Positions 17,442-24,286 of a stretch of DNA of 58,018 bases are shown here, one piece after another. Position numbers and translations under genes: made by a program. Location: positions 1-58,018 of the forward strand of contig CAKOXG010000005.1 of the NCBI GenBank assembly GCA_934130025.1, written 5' to 3'. Position 1 is the stretch's first letter; each line of letters opens with the position of its first letter. The DNA is from an uncultured Clostridia bacterium. Its GTDB lineage: Bacteria; Bacillota; Clostridia; TANB77; CAG-508. The notes beneath the pieces are model-generated. The model ran no database searches. It saw only the letters and a program-made list of their open reading frames with translations, and was not told where the DNA came from.

Positions 17442-18592
17442 TAGGCTTTCTTCTCCCTTCTAACTTTTTCCTTTGATTTTTCAGCTATATCTTTACCAAG
17501 CATTGCTTCATTTTGCTCTATAATTAATTGAGCTAAGTTGTTTATTATATCTTCTTTTGCTGTTACTTTTTTCTCGTATTCTTTTTGTTTTTCTGTTTGA
17601 GCCTCTATTACCTTTTCGTTTGCTAAGTTCATTGCTTCTTTTGTAATCTGTTCATCTAATATTTTCATTTTTTTGTCCATGTAATCTGGCGCTGTTGAAT
17701 ACAATTCATTGTATCCAGCTTTTATTGCTTTATCTACTCCATATACATCTGATTCATCCCTGTTATATGCAACATATAATAAGTCTACAAGCTCTGTTGA
17801 AGACATTACCTTTCCTAGAACTCCACATGTGCTTAATGTTCTTATTATAGATTGTGCTCTTGTGTATAATTCTGAAAATGCAATTTCTCTTAATTCCTCT
17901 TTACCATAATCTCCAACTTCTTCTACATAATATGGAATTACTATATAATATTTTTTATTTAATATATTTTTGTTTAAGCTCATTTTTTCTGTGTTATATA
18001 TTATGTCTTTTCCATATTCATATAGGTTTTTTTGCTTTGTATATTCATATAATGCTTTTTTTCTTTGTTCTTCTGTAGCATTTGGAGATTGCATTATTTG
18101 TCTGTATCTTAGTGTTTGTCTTTGATATTCTTGTTCTACCTTGTCTACCTCCGCTTTGTATGTTTGCAAACTGCTTTCCAAATTTATCTTTCTTGTTTGT
18201 GTATATATTTGTATTGGATGTGATAATGTATTTAAAAATTGAACAAACCCTTCTTCCACAGCCACTTTTTCTGCTTGAGACATTAAATCATAATTGATTC
18301 CTTGGCATTCAACAACCATTACATATCTCATTCCATTTTTTTGAATTATCATATTATCTTCTATTTTATCAAATTCCATAAAATCAAATATTGAATTTAC
18401 TGTGAATGTTTTTGTTTTTTCTTTTGAAACTGGTTTGTTTCCGTCATCTTTTATATTTTTTTCTTCTTGCTGTTTTTCTTTTATTTTTGTATTTAAAAAC
18501 ACAAATATTAATGCTACTAATAGTGCAAACATTATAGCTAGCATTATATATAATATAATGGTTAATATACTTGTACTACTATTGTTTATCAT
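17441..18592 (-). CDS. TraC/VirB4 N-terminal-domain-like membrane protein
   Basis: A 383-aa protein with an N-terminal transmembrane helix (about 9-32), a charged linker, then a soluble domain starting near residue 63 (SIFDFMEFDKIEDNMIIQ, GMRYVMVVECQGINYDLMS) and ending in long coiled-coil helices. This resembles the N-terminal domain that in most VirB4 proteins is fused to the ATPase; in several Gram-positive and Patescibacteria T4SS loci it is a separate 'TraC-like' gene. No Walker motifs are present. It overlaps the PrgI gene by 14 nt and the ATPase gene by 1 nt, showing tight coupling. Function is inferred from position and partial similarity. Confidence 0.65.
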   Translation of the reverse strand: MINNSSTSILTIILYIMLAIMFALLVALIFVFLNTKIKEKQQEEKNIKDDGNKPVSKEKTKTFTVNSIFDFMEFDKIEDNMIIQKNGMRYVMVVECQGINYDLMSQAEKVAVEEGFVQFLNTLSHPIQIYTQTRKINLESSLQTYKAEVDKVEQEYQRQTLRYRQIMQSPNATEEQRKKALYEYTKQKNLYEYGKDIIYNTEKMSLNKNILNKKYYIVIPYYVEEVGDYGKEELREIAFSELYTRAQSIIRTLSTCGVLGKVMSSTELVDLLYVAYNRDESDVYGVDKAIKAGYNELYSTAPDYMDKKMKILDEQITKEAMNLANEKVIEAQTEKQKEYEKKVTAKEDIINNLAQLIIEQNEAMLGKDIAEKSKEKVRREKKA

Positions 18593-18935
18593 CTGTTTCT
18601 ACCTCCTTATTATCATACACATAAATTTTGTTCTTTTTTCTTTTGAATAGTATTGCTCTTTTTATTACATCGTCTAAGTTTTCTCCGGCAACCACTTTAC
18701 TTGCTTTTAGTATTCCTATATTTGGCACTTTAAGCATTGCTACTGCATAACCAATTAGTGCAAATACAGCAATTAGAATAATTCCAACAAAGTTTAATTT
18801 CATCATACTAAATATTAAATAAAATATAAGCCCTATTCCTCCACCTATTGCTGCATATATCATACTCTTAGGCGTGAATATGAATAATATTCTTCCTTCC
18901 CCTTTTACATTTCTTGGCAAGTTGTATGTTCCCAT
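18579..18935 (-). CDS. PrgI-family (VirB3-like) T4SS membrane protein
   Basis: A 118-aa protein with the typical PrgI opening (MGTYNLPRNVKGEGRILFIF), two adjacent transmembrane helices (about 22-42 and 46-68) and a charged C-terminus. PrgI/TcpE/VirB3 proteins are small inner-membrane partners of VirB4. The ATG follows CGGAGG. The gene has its own probable promoter at 18976-19004 and is separated from the upstream pilin-like genes by a terminator hairpin. It overlaps the next gene by 14 nt. Confidence 0.85.
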   Translation of the reverse strand: MGTYNLPRNVKGEGRILFIFTPKSMIYAAIGGGIGLIFYLIFSMMKLNFVGIILIAVFALIGYAVAMLKVPNIGILKASKVVAGENLDDVIKRAILFKRKKNKIYVYDNKEVETDDKQ

Positions 18936-18975
18936 ATTTTTCCTCCGTTTATATCATAATTATACTTATATAATG

Positions 18976-19004
18976 AGTATAACATATTTTTAAGAAAAAT
19001 GTAA
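18976..19004 (-). promoter_or_regulatory. Probable promoter for prgI-virB4-virB6 genes
   Basis: On the minus strand TTACAT (18999-19004) and TATACT (18976-18981) are separated by exactly 17 nt. It lies between the pilin terminator and prgI. It would give the assembly genes transcription independent of the pilin genes. Confidence 0.55.
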
Positions 19005-19014
19005 CATAAATACG

Positions 19015-19040
19015 AAAAAAAGTGCATTTTATGCACTTTT
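19015..19040 (-). terminator. Intrinsic terminator between pilin-like genes and prgI
   Basis: On the minus strand AAAAGTGCAT-AAA-ATGCACTTTT forms a perfect 10-bp stem running into a T tract (T run complementary to 19015-19020). It follows the third pilin-like gene in transcription order. Partial termination here would make pilin transcripts far more abundant than those of the assembly machinery. Confidence 0.75.
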
Positions 19041-19088
19041 AATTTTTTTGTAATTATTTTGTAATATATGTAACATATATTTTTTAAA

Positions 19089-19463
19089 CTAAGCCTTAAC
19101 TTGGTTTGCAAGTTGGAATATAACTTTTACAATTGAAGTTCCAGCGAATATTAGTAATGCTCCTACAATGTAAGGAATCATTGTTTTTTTGTATTCAGCT
19201 TTTTCTTCTGCACTACCAATTATATATTTTATACCTATAACTAATAGAACTATAATTGCTATAACTATACCAACAACTTGAATTATATTAACTACGTTTC
19301 CACCAATTGTTGTTATTTTACTCGTATCAGTACCATTACCACCATTTTCTATATCTCCTATAATTCTGTCAGTATCTGGTGCTGCAATAGCTATGCTTGC
19401 TATGCTCATTACTAACATAACTGCTAAAATTAGTGTTGATATTATTTTAACTGATTTTTTCAT
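19089..19463 (-). CDS. VirB2/TrbC-like pilin subunit, paralogue 1
   Basis: A 124-aa protein with a cleavable-type signal sequence (MKKSVKIISTLILAVMLVMS..., ending AIAA), a short exposed segment, then two hydrophobic helices (about 56-78 and 90-112) joined by a charged loop. The loop contains GIKYIIGSAEEKAEYKK then MIPYIVGALLI. This two-helix hairpin is the fold of VirB2/TrbC-type T4SS pilins. The same loop pattern occurs in both neighbouring genes. The ATG follows AAGGAGG. It is the last of the three pilin-like genes in transcription order and is followed by a strong terminator. Confidence 0.75.
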   Translation of the reverse strand: MKKSVKIISTLILAVMLVMSIASIAIAAPDTDRIIGDIENGGNGTDTSKITTIGGNVVNIIQVVGIVIAIIVLLVIGIKYIIGSAEEKAEYKKTMIPYIVGALLIFAGTSIVKVIFQLANQVKA

Positions 19464-19522
19464 ATTTTTCCTCCTTATTTTTCTTTTTTATTTTAAGATC
19501 TCTTTTTAGAGAATATTAAAAA

Positions 19523-19915
19523 CTATTCTAATGTGCTCAATGCTGTTACTGCTAATTTCCAAATACCAAATGCGCCAAATATTACTACACATCCAATAAT
19601 ATATGGAACCAACGCTTCTTTTACTTGAGCTTTTTCTTCTAGAGAACCTGATATAAATTTTATGCCTATCATCATTCCCACTATCAGAGCTACAATTATT
19701 CCTATTGTTAAGAGTGTATTATAAATAAAGCTTGAATTACTTTTTATTGTATCTTGCCCAACTGGAGAACTTTGGTCTTTCCCAGTATTAACAAAATCGT
19801 CACCTCTACTTATAATATCCCCAATGGAATCATCAGCCTTACAGAAATTAGGCAATGTAGCTATTAATATAAATGCTGCTATTATGCAGATTATTATTTT
19901 ATACGTTTTACTCAT
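19523..19915 (-). CDS. VirB2/TrbC-like pilin subunit, paralogue 2
   Basis: A 130-aa pilin-like protein when started at the ATG at 19915. That ATG has AAGAAGG at 8 nt; an ATG two codons earlier is too close to the site. It has a signal sequence ending near CKADD, a Ser/Asn-rich exposed segment, then two helices with the conserved loop GIKFISGSLEEKAQVKE and LVPYIIGCVVI. It differs from paralogue 1 mainly in the exposed N-terminal segment, suggesting different surface faces on a shared scaffold. Confidence 0.72.
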   Translation of the reverse strand: MSKTYKIIICIIAAFILIATLPNFCKADDSIGDIISRGDDFVNTGKDQSSPVGQDTIKSNSSFIYNTLLTIGIIVALIVGMMIGIKFISGSLEEKAQVKEALVPYIIGCVVIFGAFGIWKLAVTALSTLE

Positions 19916-19991
19916 TGGCATTACCTTCTTTTTCCATACTTATTTCAATTATACACTATTTTTTAAATTTTTTCAACTTTTACTATGAAAT

Positions 19992-20384
19992 CTATTCTAT
20001 TGCCTGAGTTGTTAGGTCATATATTATTCTAACAATCGTCGGTGTAATTACAAGTAACGCAACTCCAACTAAGTACGGTATCATTGTTGCCTTGAAATTT
20101 GCTTTTTCTTGAACAGAGCCTGTTATGTATTTTATTCCTAAAATAACAATTACAACCACTGCCAATACGATTCCTACTGTCTGGATTATTGATATTATCG
20201 TTCCAGCAATATTTGTCACCTCTGTTGGCACATCGTAATCTGAATTTTTCGGATCATAATCTGTGGGGTCTCCTATTCCGCCTTGAGGTTCACCAGCTGC
20301 ATAAGCTTTGCCAGAAAGCATTGGAATAAAAAGCATTAACATAATAAGGGTAATAATGCACATTCTTCGAAAATTTCTCTCCAT
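19992..20384 (-). CDS. VirB2/TrbC-like pilin subunit, paralogue 3 (first in operon)
   Basis: A 130-aa pilin-like protein with a signal sequence (ending near GKAYA), an Asp/Asn/Pro-rich exposed segment (GGIGDPTDYDPKNSDYD), and two helices with loop GIKYITGSVQEKANFKA then MIPYLVGVALL. It is the promoter-proximal gene of the T4SS-like locus, about 53 nt from a consensus promoter. The three paralogues share Gly-Ile-Lys, the Gly-Ser turn, EKA and PY-[IL]-[VI]-G, consistent with tandem duplication followed by divergence. Confidence 0.72.
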   Translation of the reverse strand: MERNFRRMCIITLIMLMLFIPMLSGKAYAAGEPQGGIGDPTDYDPKNSDYDVPTEVTNIAGTIISIIQTVGIVLAVVVIVILGIKYITGSVQEKANFKATMIPYLVGVALLVITPTIVRIIYDLTTQAIE

Positions 20385-20437
20385 ATATTCTCTCTTTTCA
20401 TTTATATAGTTCTTGTAACACTTTTACTACATAAATT

Positions 20438-20466
20438 ATTATATAGAATATTTTTTTATAAGTCAA
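20438..20466 (-). promoter_or_regulatory. Consensus promoter of the T4SS-like operon
   Basis: On the minus strand TTGACT (20461-20466) and TATAAT (20438-20443) are separated by 17 nt. It starts 20 nt after the end of the Spo0E-like gene and lies about 53 nt before the first pilin-like ATG. A near-perfect housekeeping sigma promoter suggests constitutive expression unless a repressor acts. Confidence 0.8.
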
Positions 20467-20485
20467 CATTTTTTATTTATTTTTC

Positions 20486-20647
20486 TCATGCTTTTTGAGT
20501 TTTTGCTGATTGTGTATCTAGTTTATAGTATCTTGCAATCAATTCATCAAGCTCAATACTAAGCTGGTATACTATACTGTAATCTTTTCCCTCTATTATA
20601 CTGTTGTTGAGCTTTTCTCTTAGTTTACAAATTTCTTCATTTAACAT
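20486..20647 (-). CDS. Spo0E-like aspartyl-phosphate phosphatase, small
   Basis: A 53-aa gene starting MLNEEICKLREKLNNSI. It carries the Spo0E-family signature: SIELD inside QLSIELDELIARYY, preceded by a helix of the LREKLNNSIIEGKDY type. Spo0E, YisI and YnzD dephosphorylate Spo0A~P and so restrain sporulation. The ATG follows GAGAGGT at about 8 nt. It has its own promoter at 20777-20805 and ends 20 nt before the T4SS-locus promoter, so read-through into the T4SS genes is possible. Length and motif fit the family well. Confidence 0.8.
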   Translation of the reverse strand: MLNEEICKLREKLNNSIIEGKDYSIVYQLSIELDELIARYYKLDTQSAKTQKA

Positions 20648-20776
20648 TTCTTTTACCTCTCATTCTATTTCGATAAGTAAAATTGTAAAATGAGTTTATT
20701 CGTTCTTTTACTACTGTATTTTCTGTTTTCTAACTTTCTACATATTTTCTGTGTTACAATTTTATCTCTACAATAT

Positions 20777-20805
20777 AAAATACCACATTTATCTATACAA
20801 GTCAA
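20777..20805 (-). promoter_or_regulatory. Consensus promoter of the spo0E-like gene
   Basis: On the minus strand TTGACT (20800-20805) and TATTTT (20777-20782) with 17-nt spacing. A short perfect stem (TGCCTGA/TCAGGCA, 20814-20830) lies just upstream. It has no T tract in the minus direction and might be an operator or a weak terminator for the upstream peptidase gene. The remaining leader (20648-20776) shows nothing else recognisable. Confidence 0.7.
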
Positions 20806-20881
20806 CATTTTTTTGCCTGAATTTCAGGCATTTACGCCATTTTTCGTACTACATTTTTTAGTATTTTTTTACCTTATTTGA

Positions 20882-22162
20882 TTACTTTTTGCTTTTTACG
20901 ACAGACATTACCATTTTATCCTCTTTAAATACATCATTTAGTATTTCTTTTATATATTTTTCGTCAACTGTTTCAAATTGATTTAAATATTCAAAGCTGT
21001 TTATTCCTTTAACATTGTCTTGAATGAACATTCTTGCTATATCTGCAACATTGTTGTATTCGCTTACATAATCTCCATATATTTTTTTCTTTATTCTATC
21101 AAAATATTCTGTATCGATTTTTTCTTGTTTCATTTTTTCTATTTCTTTTTTTATTCTTTTTTCTATTTCTTTTGGATCCTTTGACTGCCCACCTATTAAC
21201 ACATGGGCATATTCTTTTGAAAATTCGTAATCTAAATCTGGTTTTGCAATTAGCAAACCTTCTTTATATAGTTGGCTATATAGTTTTGAGCTTTTACCTA
21301 TTAGCATATTTAATATTATTTCTATTGCAATATGTCTTTTTACCACATCTTGATATTTTCCATCTAGATCATCTTTAATTCCTATCATGTACAGAGGAAG
21401 GCTTACTTCCATTTCTTTTTCTTCATATCTTTTATTAATATCTTTTTGCTCCGTAGGATAGATTCTTTTTATTTCTTCTCTTTTTTCTTGTGGTTTTAAT
21501 CTTTTCTTTATTTCCTCTAGAATTTTTTCCGGTTCCAAGTCTCCTACTGCAATAAATACCATGTTACTTGGGTGATAAAAAGTATTGTAACAATTGTACA
21601 GTATTTCTGGTGTTATTTTACTTATACTCTCTACCGTTCCAGCTATATCAAGTTTTACCGGGTTTGCCTTGTATAGGCAATCCATCGCACCAATGTATAA
21701 TTGCCATCCCGGATCATCATCATACATACCAATTTCTTGCCCAATTATTCCTTTTTCCTTTTCCACATTTTTATCTGTGAAGTATGGGTTTTGAACATAG
21801 TTCATAAGTTCATCCAATCCTTCATAAAAATTAGATGTGCATTCAAACAAATATGCAGTATGGTCATTTGTTGTATAAGCATTTGCGTCTATACCAAGTG
21901 CCATTAATGTATATAGGCTATCTGTTCCGTCTTTTTGTTCAAACATTTTGTGTTCTAAAAAGTGTGCAACTCCATCTGGTATTTCTATTTCTTGATTTGT
22001 ATCTGTTGTTACAAATTTATTATCTATAGAGCCAAATTTTGTAGTCCACATTACATACTTTTTTTGAATACCTTTTTTGGGTATTATTAGTACTTCCATG
22101 CCGTTTTCTAATTTTTCTATATAGCATTTTTCTTTTATGTTTTTGTTCTCTACTATTTTCAT
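20882..22162 (-). CDS. M16-family zinc metallopeptidase (catalytic subunit, YmfH-like)
   Basis: A 426-aa M16B peptidase. It has the inverted zinc motif HFLEHKMFE (HxxEH) near residue 80, with the downstream glutamate region expected about 70 residues later. The ATG at 22162 is chosen because GAGAAAGGA precedes it; an in-frame ATG eight codons earlier has no ribosome site. In B. subtilis the ymfF-ymfH pair has the same layout, and related M16 proteins process small peptides or act in quality control. It overlaps or abuts the partner gene at 22179, so the two probably form a heterodimer. Confidence 0.88.
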   Translation of the reverse strand: MKIVENKNIKEKCYIEKLENGMEVLIIPKKGIQKKYVMWTTKFGSIDNKFVTTDTNQEIEIPDGVAHFLEHKMFEQKDGTDSLYTLMALGIDANAYTTNDHTAYLFECTSNFYEGLDELMNYVQNPYFTDKNVEKEKGIIGQEIGMYDDDPGWQLYIGAMDCLYKANPVKLDIAGTVESISKITPEILYNCYNTFYHPSNMVFIAVGDLEPEKILEEIKKRLKPQEKREEIKRIYPTEQKDINKRYEEKEMEVSLPLYMIGIKDDLDGKYQDVVKRHIAIEIILNMLIGKSSKLYSQLYKEGLLIAKPDLDYEFSKEYAHVLIGGQSKDPKEIEKRIKKEIEKMKQEKIDTEYFDRIKKKIYGDYVSEYNNVADIARMFIQDNVKGINSFEYLNQFETVDEKYIKEILNDVFKEDKMVMSVVKSKK

Positions 22163-22178
22163 AGAATTTTCCTTTCTC

Positions 22179-23450
22179 TTATTCATTACTTGTTAAAAAA
22201 TATATCGTGTTTATATTTATTTTTTTAGCCACATCTGTAATTTGTGTTTTATTTACGTTCTTAATTTTCTCAACAAAGCTTTGTATATCAGGCTCTTTAC
22301 ATTCTAGTTCCTGGCCAAAGCAATATGATATTGATGAATCTTGTTCATCCTTTATAGCCTCATAGCTTGCTATTATTAATTTTTTTGCATTTTCTATATC
22401 TTTTTCTTCAAATATACCATTTTCCATATCTTCAAGTTGTTTTTTTATTATTTCTGTTGCCTTTTCATAGTTTTTTGGCTCTATTCCACTTTTAATAATT
22501 ATATTGTTCTTATTTTTTATATATAATGAACCCGCCGTATAGGCTAAACTTGATTTTTCTCTTACATTTTGGAATAGTTTAGAATTTGCTCCTCCTCCAA
22601 GTATGGCATTGTATACAGCACAAGCAGCTCTTTGGTTTTCATTTAAATCAACAATATCTAATCCTATTACTAATTTTCCTTGAGTAACCTCCATTTTTTC
22701 GATAACTTCTCTACTTGTTGTTTCCTTTTTTATTTCATTTTTTAAATATAAGTTTTCTACTTTTCTTGGCTTCAAATTAAGTTCTTTTATTTTTTCTTCT
22801 ACTTTTAAAATATCTTCTTCACTTATATTTCCAGAAACAAATATATCTATTTTACATTCAGATAATATTTTTTTATATGTTTCATATAAGCTCTGTGGAG
22901 TTATTTTATTTAAATCTTCAGCATACCCATACGTATATAGCCCATAACCATCTACTCCATACATTTCTTCTAATAATCTAGAATATGAATATTGTGCTTT
23001 GTTATCTTTTTTTGCCTCTATTATCTGTTTTAAGTTTTCTTTTTCTTCTTTTAAATATTCCGATTTAAATCCATTATTTTCAGTTAGTGGGTTAAATATT
23101 ATATCAAACAATAAATCTATGTTTTTATTCAATATTTTTTCTTTTTTTAAAGTGTATTCATCATTTAATGATTCTATATAGAATTTCAATATTTCATTAT
23201 TTCCTAGTTTATCCATTCCACAATTGAATTCCGCACCATACAGTTCTTCCAATTTGCAATTTATTTCTTCCTGAGTTTTTAATTTCATGGTTCCTCTTCT
23301 TAGTAGCGCAATGCACAATGCCTTTTCCGTTATATTCTTTCTTTCAAGTGGTGTAGTTAAATATACTGCAATTAGATTGGTTTTGAATTTATCTGTGTTT
23401 ATTTTATGAAGTGTGATTCCTTCATTAACATTTATTCTCTTATAATTCAT
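22179..23450 (-). CDS. M16-family peptidase-like protein lacking the zinc motif (YmfF-like)
   Basis: A 423-aa M16-fold protein. The N-terminal repeat reads TPLERKNITEKALCIALLRRGTMKLKTQEEINCKLEELYG where a catalytic subunit would have HxxEH (only described here by its position, residues 33-70); no HxxEH is present. It therefore should be the non-catalytic partner of the 20882-22162 peptidase, as in YmfF/YmfH and mitochondrial processing peptidase pairs. A C-terminal M16 half is recognisable (GGGANSKLFQNVREKSSLAY, the substrate-binding R/Y-type motif). The ATG follows AAAGGAG. Confidence 0.85.
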   Translation of the reverse strand: MNYKRINVNEGITLHKINTDKFKTNLIAVYLTTPLERKNITEKALCIALLRRGTMKLKTQEEINCKLEELYGAEFNCGMDKLGNNEILKFYIESLNDEYTLKKEKILNKNIDLLFDIIFNPLTENNGFKSEYLKEEKENLKQIIEAKKDNKAQYSYSRLLEEMYGVDGYGLYTYGYAEDLNKITPQSLYETYKKILSECKIDIFVSGNISEEDILKVEEKIKELNLKPRKVENLYLKNEIKKETTSREVIEKMEVTQGKLVIGLDIVDLNENQRAACAVYNAILGGGANSKLFQNVREKSSLAYTAGSLYIKNKNNIIIKSGIEPKNYEKATEIIKKQLEDMENGIFEEKDIENAKKLIIASYEAIKDEQDSSISYCFGQELECKEPDIQSFVEKIKNVNKTQITDVAKKININTIYFLTSNE

Positions 23451-23466
23451 ACAGCTCTCCTTTTTG

Positions 23467-23907
23467 TTAGGCTAAAATTTTCTTTACCATTTCGTTTATT
23501 CTTTTTCCGTCTGCCTTCGCACCAATTGTCACTTTTGCTTCTTTCATTACTTTTCCCATATCTTTAATTGTTGTTGCCCCGACTTTTTCTACTATTTCTT
23601 TTACCTGTAATTCTAGTTCTTCATCAGTTAATTGTTTTGGTAAGTATTGTTCTAGTACAGATATTTCTGAATTTGTTTGGTCTATTAGGTCCTGTCTTTC
23701 GGCTTTTTCAAATTCTACTAAAGAATCTTTTCTTGTTTTTACTTCTTTTGCTATTATATCTATTATTTGCTCATCTGTAACTTCTATACATTTATCTTTT
23801 TCAATTTGCAAAATTGCAGTTCTAACCATTTGCACCGCATTTTTCTTGTTTGTATCCTTTGCCTTCATAGCATCCTTTAAATCATTTAATAATTTTTCTT
23901 TTAACAT
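23467..23907 (-). CDS. GatB/YqeY-domain protein
   Basis: A 146-aa YqeY family protein: N-terminal helices (LLNDLKDAMKAKDTNKKNAVQ) followed by the GatB/YqeY tail domain (EQYLPKQLTDEELE, and GKVMKEAKVTIGAKADGKRI). The family is linked to tRNA-dependent amidation through the GatB tail-like fold, but its exact role is unsettled. As in many Bacillota it follows rpsU directly, with a hairpin terminator between the two. Confidence 0.92.
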   Translation of the reverse strand: MLKEKLLNDLKDAMKAKDTNKKNAVQMVRTAILQIEKDKCIEVTDEQIIDIIAKEVKTRKDSLVEFEKAERQDLIDQTNSEISVLEQYLPKQLTDEELELQVKEIVEKVGATTIKDMGKVMKEAKVTIGAKADGKRINEMVKKILA

Positions 23908-23939
23908 TTTATGTCCTCCTTATATTTTTATCAAAATTA

Positions 23940-23974
23940 GCGCTTTCAAAATACTTTATATATTTTGAAAACGC
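23940..23974 (-). terminator. Hairpin between rpsU and yqeY
   Basis: GCG-CTTTCAAAATA and TATTTTGAAAA-CGC form a long AT-rich stem right after rpsU. The T tract is richer on the plus strand; on the minus strand only TAATTTT follows. It probably gives partial termination or mRNA 3' end stabilisation. Confidence 0.45.
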
Positions 23975-23995
23975 CTCTTTTCTTTTTTATTTTAA

Positions 23996-24166
23996 TTAGA
24001 ATTTTCTCTTTCTAGCTGCCTCTGATTTTTTCTTTCTTTTTACACTAGGTTTTTCATAATGTTCTCTTTTACGTACCTCTTGTAATACTCCATTTCTGGC
24101 ACATTGTCTTTTAAATCTTTTTAAGGCATCTTCTATATTTCCATTATTTACTTTTACTTCTGACAT
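23996..24166 (-). CDS. rpsU: 30S ribosomal protein S21
   Basis: A 56-aa small-subunit protein needed for efficient initiation. The sequence SEVKVNNGNIEDALKRFKRQ and the Arg/Lys-rich tail (SVKRKKKSEAARKRKF) are diagnostic. The ATG at 24166 is preceded by GGAAGGAGGGG at good spacing; an upstream in-frame start would add ten spurious residues. A TTGACA-18-TATAAT promoter lies upstream at 24255-24284. Confidence 0.96.
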   Translation of the reverse strand: MSEVKVNNGNIEDALKRFKRQCARNGVLQEVRKREHYEKPSVKRKKKSEAARKRKF

Positions 24167-24254
24167 GATATTCCCCTCCTTCCGGTGCACTCTCATTGCA
24201 TGCGTATGGGATTTTAATCTCCTAATATGTAATTTTTCTCTTTACATGCCTACT

Positions 24255-24284
24255 ATTATAAACTAATTGCAGGCAACTTGTCAA
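24255..24284 (-). promoter_or_regulatory. Consensus promoter of rpsU
   Basis: On the minus strand TTGACA (24279-24284) and TATAAT (24255-24260) with 18-nt spacing. It lies directly after the stop of the AI-2E transporter gene, about 90 nt before the rpsU ATG. Confidence 0.75.
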
Positions 24285-24286
24285 TA

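Noticed and set aside
20814..20830. Hairpin TGCCTGA/TCAGGCA as a terminator of the M16 gene
   Set aside because: No T tract follows in the minus direction, and 7 bp is short; kept only as a possible operator.
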